Source: Dipylidium caninum (taxonomy: Eukaryota; Platyhelminthes; Cestoda; Cyclophyllidea; Dipylidiidae). From it: a stretch of DNA of 64,000 nucleotides. The stretch lies in the NCBI GenBank assembly GCA_017562135.1, contig QEYB01001597.1:1-64000 (forward strand), written 5' to 3'. Each line of letters starts with the position of its first letter. The first letter of the stretch is position 1. The notes beneath the pieces were generated by a model. It worked only from the letters and a program-made list of their open reading frames with translations, ran no database searches and was not told where the DNA came from. This document shows positions 58,886 through 64,000 of the stretch, in pieces. The position numbers and the translations under genes are program-made.

Positions 58886-61235
58886 CTACTGTTGCGACAT
58901 GCTGATGGAGAAAAACCGCCGTCAGACTAAGCGGACATCGTTGCAGTTAGATGAGACTGACTCCATTTGCATCGTCATACAAAAACAAGTAGTTTCCACA
59001 GGGTGGCATGTATTAAAATCTGTTCACTTGTACTCATGGCTTTGGTCATCTGCCATATCCACAGATTCCCAACTCTCCCATCGGTGACCTTCTCCGAGCA
59101 CTTCTTTCATTTGTTCCCCGCCGCGTTCATCCAAAGCGGTCGCTTTTCAACATTTCGTCCATCCACCAGAAACCACAGTTTCCTAGATTTAGCAGGTCAC
59201 CATTCCATCTGGAACGTAAAAGAACTAAGAAGACTGTGTATGGCTTGTATGAGAGAAGAAGAGTTTTCCCCACTCTATGCCATCTCTGCCCATTTACCAT
59301 TCCAACTTCGGTTTGCTGTGCTTGCTATGAAGAGGTCTGAAAAGTGATTAAGTTGAAGGTTGAAGGATAAGCGCAGAAGAGAATGTCTTATGTTTCAGAC
59401 GTCATTGGATGAAGGCAATTTCGTCTCATCCTGTATACATTAGTCTTCGCTCCTCCTTTGGCAACTCCCCGAACCATTAACGATGGACTTCTACCTTCTC
59501 CGTCAGGTGCTGAACCACTCGGTCTGACCTCCTGCTCTCCTCTACGCGTGGTCTTATCCGTGGCCGAGGTAACCAAACCTTGGCAACCGTCGCTTAGGAA
59601 GTTGCATTTGCGCGGCGGTGGAAGTGGCCACACCTCCGTTCGCGACTTTGTTTCCTCTGTGAATTTGGGACATTTTTGCCGGCGTACTCCAAGACACCCC
59701 CGAAATTAAAAGGAATTCGAGAATTAGCATCCTCCCATTCTTCACACCAATCGAGAAGTGCGTAATGAAATCCCGTTAGTAAGCTGTCAAGCGCACCTAT
59801 TCGACTCACTGTCATACGGCACTCTGAGACAGAGGAAAGGAACAGCAAACGGTCTAGCGGAAACAGTTGTCGTGGGGAGGGTGAGTTGGGAAGAGGTTGG
59901 GAGGAGGTTTGGGAGTGGCAGGGCGAGGAGCGGCCACCGGCGAGGGCTGGGAGAAGGCTAATCGGGAGGACGATGTGAAAGTCGACCGAAAGGGACAAAA
60001 TGGCATAGCGCCGAGAAAAAGTGAAAGGAGACAAAGGCGTGTCAACCCCTCTGTCGTTTGAGATGGCGGATACAGTGAATTCATATCAGAACCATCGCAT
60101 TTTCCGTCGGTTGTTAAATGGCGCCTCAAATTCCACTCATCTGATGCACTTCAAGGGAGGGTTTAGCCCACATGCCTAAGGATCCCCATTTCTTCTCACT
60201 TAAACGCGCTAATCTGGCGCATTCTGAAGTCGTATTTCCCTTTCATGTCAGCTTTCATCAATTCCTTTCAACTAGGTGGGCCGCTCTACTTTTGTTAATA
60301 ACTCTCCCGATGAAGTGCTCTGCTAAACGAAATTTTTATTCCGGGAGATTGCTTGCTCCATCAGCGTCTGTTAGACGTGAAAAGCCTGAGTAAGATAACA
60401 TTTTCGCCAAAAGAACTGATCGGCAATTCGGCCTCAGACTTGGATAAGCGGTCAGAACAGGGTGCGGTGCAGCGAAGAAGTTATGTGCAAGGAAAAAGTA
60501 GGCAAGACGTAGAAGTGAAAGAATGTTCGGCATGCAAATTCACGATAGACTCAAACCAGTCGGTTGTGGAATACTGCATTTTCCTTGGCACAAGACTTAT
60601 CTGGAGAAAGGTCAACGCCTTCGACTCACCTCGCTATTTGTGGTGGTGAGGGGATGAGGGGGAGAACTGAGATTTAAGTGTCGGGACTAGTGTAGGAGAC
60701 ACGCCACATCAACGAATGTCTCAGCTTTCTCCATACCGGAGCCAACACCTACAACGCCCCGACGAACAACGCTTCATGCCCCCTGCTCGGAGTTCATTTC
60801 CACTCCTTCGCTTCCGTTGGTCTCCCACTGTCGCCGTACACTTATCGCCACCCCCGGATGGCTCTCGTCTGGGGATGCAGTTCCCGCAAGCAGAAAAGAA
60901 AACTTATTCGACAGTGACGAATACATTCGCGTATGGCGCGTGAGGCTCTGCAGAAGCTTTGGAGGGATGGCCAACTTTCTGGTCGAGTCGCGGGCCAAGA
61001 ACATGTAGCCGGTGAGTTCAGAACTGATGGATGTGAATCTGCCTTGAAATGATCGCAGTGCCTAATTTCTTGGTCTCGCACAGCCACCTGCTTTTCCACA
61101 AAACTCGTTCACTGCCTACTTCCACCTACAATCCTCCCAACTGAGGGGACTAAAGTTTTTGGAGCCACTTTTGGGGAATGAGAGGCGAACGCAAAAGACC
61201 TCGAGTTAACCGCATAATCATCTTCGTAAATTTCC
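58886..61235. other. No gene recognised
   Basis: Anonymous sequence between E copy 2 and copy C. Open frames up to about 146 codons (59594-60034, minus) show no motifs. Confidence 0.45.
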
Positions 61236-62201
61236 CCGCACACAGCTGATACAAGTACATGCATTAGTCCCATGTGAATAGACCTTCTAGATTTGCGGGA
61301 AAGTGGAGTGCCGTTCATTTCACTTCCCTCACAACACAGCTTACGCACAGACCAAATTGTTTCAAAACAACAGTAAACGACTGAACCCTACACCAAGCAC
61401 ATTGCCTCGGAGAAAATGGCAACTGGAGGCGTTGGGAGGGAAAGAAGACACAAGTTGCGTTTCAGTGGGAAGATTGACAGGATAGTCTAGGAGTAGATTT
61501 CATAAAACAATCGGGGTACAAAGAAGCCTTTTTATGTTCCGCAACTAGAAGTCTTCGAGGGCAAAAAAACTGACAGGACACCACCAAAACTCATACCATT
61601 TCGACATCTGTGTCGAGTTCCGTTGCATTTACACGTCATCAGGCATGTCGCGGCAGAGAGGGCAGAGTAGAGTCCTAGTGGGCGGCGTTTCCCCGCTATC
61701 GAGTTCAATGCTTTCAGTGCCACCTTCATTTTGTCTTTGCACCTCCAACCTCTCTATCTCGTTGTGCATCACCCTCAATCCTTAGCTTTGGGTTTGTAAA
61801 CCCCACTTTCGTTGCGCTTACACTTTACACCATACTGGTACCTTTGGTCCCTGGCGAGATGGTCGCAACGGACATTCCTTCTCCGCTAATATCCTCATGA
61901 ATGGAGGAAATTTCATCAGTTTTAGCGCCTTCTTTGGAAAAAGCTGAATGCAATAACTAGCTCCTCCTTCTTCTCGACTGGTCCTTTGCAGAACGCCGTT
62001 GTTTGCGGCTTCACGAGGTATCCTCCATTCGTGGTGAATTCACCGCCTTATCTGGATCATGTCACCGTGTCACATGAGCGCGGGATCCGGCAGGCTTACA
62101 ACCCCCCAACCACCGTGACTTCATACGCCACAGCATTGATTGACTTCCAATCGAATTCGACCATTCGAACGTGACATTCGACCTCGACCTGACGAGCAGG
62201 A

Positions 62202-62225
62202 GTATATGAAGACGGCGGCTGGCAG
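62202..62225 (+). promoter_or_regulatory. TATA-like cassette, copy C
   Basis: Identical to copy B over gtatatgaagacggcggctg and the following gcag; the upstream cctcgacctgacgagcagga is also identical. Confidence 0.4.
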
Positions 62226-63066
62226 GTGTGTTGTGAGTAGGCCAGAGGCCAGATGGAATGGAGTGCCGTGGTCATCGCCGTTGTACTTCGAAGGTGTTGG
62301 CCTCGATGTGAAGGCGGCTGAGGCGGTGTTGATGTATGAATGTCTATTCCTCGATTTCGTTCAGCGAAGCTCTGCTCTTCTCTTCTACCAAGTACTGTGA
62401 AAGCGAGGTGGAGTTGAAATCTGTGATCCTTATCACGATGAATATTTTGGAGGAATGTGCGACCAGTAGTTGGAGTGTAACTTTGCCTTGGAATACCGTG
62501 GGCGAAGTATGCGGACGTAGAATTTGAGAGGCAGGGAGCAGGTGAAATGGGCTAGTGGAAGAACGTTTACGAGCAAGTTGGGCATCAGCACGCAATGAGC
62601 GAATGTGGGGCCACATCTGAAGCGTACAGAATTGGGTCCGTCCACGTCTCCTCCATCGTTCTTCCTTCACCTCTCTTATCCCCCACCGCATCGTACCGCA
62701 CCGCACCTCGACTCACAGTCTCTTTCCTTCATCCTCCTCTCTTCTCCTCTACTCACACATTTCACAGCATTTGAATTTCCTACATCAACAGCGGCCGAAA
62801 AAAAAACACCCCTGGTCACGAGTGACGGATCTCACTCATCTCCCTTCCATCGCGCGCCCTTGACATCCCTTCGGCTAAACCGCAGCGGAACTCGAAACTT
62901 GGCGACGACCAGTCACTCTAGGAGAAAGCAGAAAATGAAAGACAGGTGTCTCGAGTTGGTGGGTTTCCTTATCCTGGAGAGACAGCTATATTTGGGTAAG
63001 TAGAGATTTCGTTTAATGTTGTCGAAGTGGAGAGTGATGTGGGTGAGGGAATGTGGCACTCGATTG

Positions 63067-63096
63067 CAAGACTTGACCACCACCGTTCAGTCTTTG
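63067..63096 (+). other. Conserved hairpin, copy C, with bulges
   Basis: Stem halves caagacttgac and gttcagtctttg pair as in A and B except for single extra T residues in both arms. The loop is different again. Flanks match A closely (ggggcccacattcaccca). Confidence 0.5.
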
Positions 63097-63477
63097 AAGT
63101 CGGGGCCCACATTCACCCAACTCGAGGACGCCTATTGCGAGAGAGTTGATTTGCCTTTTGCGGCTTGCTTACTTAGCAATGTACGCGTACTAGACGACGG
63201 AGACGTAAAACATCTATTGGAAGAAAATGTGTGGAACCCGAACAATGTTTATTCAACGGGACATTTCGTTGAAGTATTGAATACCAAACATTAAGGCAGC
63301 AAACGCCCATTGAAAAAATGAAGATGATGGAAGTGAATATGAAAGGAAAAGACGCCAATTAAATTTTTAAGTGTAAAGAAATGCGGATGCTTGTGCACGT
63401 GAGTTAATGTTTTCGACGAAGCGCATAAGATGGGTGGCCGTGCTGAACTCTATGACCGTGGCCTGACGAGCGAGAGT

Positions 63478-63499
63478 GTATAAAGACCGCATCCGGCAG
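63478..63499 (+). promoter_or_regulatory. TATA-like cassette at the end of copy C (start of a further copy)
   Basis: The sequence gtataaagaccgcatccggc followed by ag, preceded by gcctgacgagcgaga and followed by gtgagagctcgccagagacc. It is the best TATA consensus of the four. It shows that another partial unit begins here. Confidence 0.4.
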
Positions 63500-63689
63500 C
63501 GTGAGAGCTCGCCAGAGACCAGACGGAAGAAGCGTTGTCTTCGAAGGCGTTGACTTGGCTTTTCTTTCGGGACTGCAAAGCGAAGTGAAGAACAAATGAA
63601 TTAATTGTGAGGTGGGCGGGACCTCCGCTGTGCCTTGTTGTCCGTTTACCCACGAGTAGGTCTCATTAGACTATAGCGATGTCTGTCGA

Positions 63690-63805
63690 GTTCAACGACT
63701 TTTCTCCTACCGGCATGTTGCAACAGTAGGAAGGCGTGGATCAATGCGAATGGAAGAAGGCCGATGCCGGTGACCGCGTATGCGGCATGAATTAAGGGCT
63801 GAAGC
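63690..63805 (+). repeat. Repeat family E, partial copy 3
   Basis: Matches the region around 38935-39000 in the same orientation, for example gaccgcgtatgcggcatgaa against gatcgcgtatgaggcacata. It also matches the reverse complement of 58860-58900 (cctactgttgc). Confidence 0.5.
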
Positions 63806-64000
63806 CCCGCCTTTTGTTCACAGCGCAATTGGGAGTTGTGGTGGGACCTCGTTCGCAGACAATTCCAAACAGCCTCGGCTTACCCAGCACTTCTGGCATT
63901 TCAATCTGCCCCACCAGCCCCACATCGTCTCCCACGTTCTCCAATTAGTAAAAGTCTCAGTGAGTTTTCACGTTTCGTCATAACTTTGGACGTGAACGTT
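63806..64000. other. No feature seen to the end of the window
   Basis: Anonymous sequence. Confidence 0.5.

Larger units (their letters stand above)
61240..63450 (+). repeat. Repeat family A/B/C, copy C
   Basis: Colinear with A from about 42745 on. The gaccaaattgtttcaaaaca block is at about 61352. Then come cgacatctgtgtcgagttcc (61602), gatcatgtcaccgtgtcaca (62057), the TATA-like cassette (62202), GTCG-like text (62265), agcgaatgtggggccac (62597), the hairpin (63067) and gcggatgcttgtgcacg (63383). Shorter than A or B because the CT-rich middle part is reduced. It continues into a second TATA-like cassette at 63478. Confidence 0.7.

Overview
The window looks like a piece of a metazoan nuclear genome. 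Coding potential is sparse and appears in exon-sized pieces. Most of the sequence is non-coding, with microsatellites, CCAAT/TATA-type promoter motifs and diverged dispersed repeats. The one protein family I recognise is an AHNAK/periaxin-like giant repeat protein, read on the minus strand. I recall AHNAK-like annotations in tapeworm proteomes, and two candidate introns here are very short (32 and 64 bp), which would suit a parasitic flatworm. That assignment is a guess: no rRNA, tRNA or mitochondrial marker is present to test it.

Layout. (1) About 1-7.28 kb is a nested tandem array encoding AHNAK-like repeats on the minus strand. A 216-bp (72-residue) unit is grouped with a roughly 0.7-kb second block into superunits of 1.5-2.2 kb. 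The frame is intact only in patches; elsewhere it is broken by many 1-2 base indels, which looks more like uncorrected long-read error than decay. (2) About 7.28-7.64 kb is a pyrimidine-rich tract where the array stops. (3) About 9.3-10.55 kb holds the best non-repetitive coding region, a Ser/Thr-rich, disordered protein segment on the minus strand. It may be the 5' part of the same AHNAK-like gene, with promoter-like sequence at 10.9-11.0 kb. (4) About 11-37 kb is largely anonymous. It contains a few small candidate ORFs or exons of unknown function and several GC-rich islands carrying CCAAT boxes; the clearest is a double-CCAAT plus TATA promoter at 35.5-35.6 kb. (5) About 38-64 kb is dominated by dispersed, partly inverted repeats, called D, E, F and A/B/C here. 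Family A/B/C (about 2-4 kb per copy, three copies) carries a recurring TATA-like cassette and a conserved hairpin whose stem is kept while its loop changes.

Apart from the AHNAK-like array and the 9.3-10.55 kb exons, no pathway or operon-like organisation can be read from the window. All small ORFs in the 20-50 kb part are low-confidence. Many open frames over the array lie antisense to the real one and are shadows. The most interesting item is the unclassified A/B/C repeat family. Its divergence pattern suggests an old multicopy element or locally duplicated transcription unit that I cannot match to any named family.
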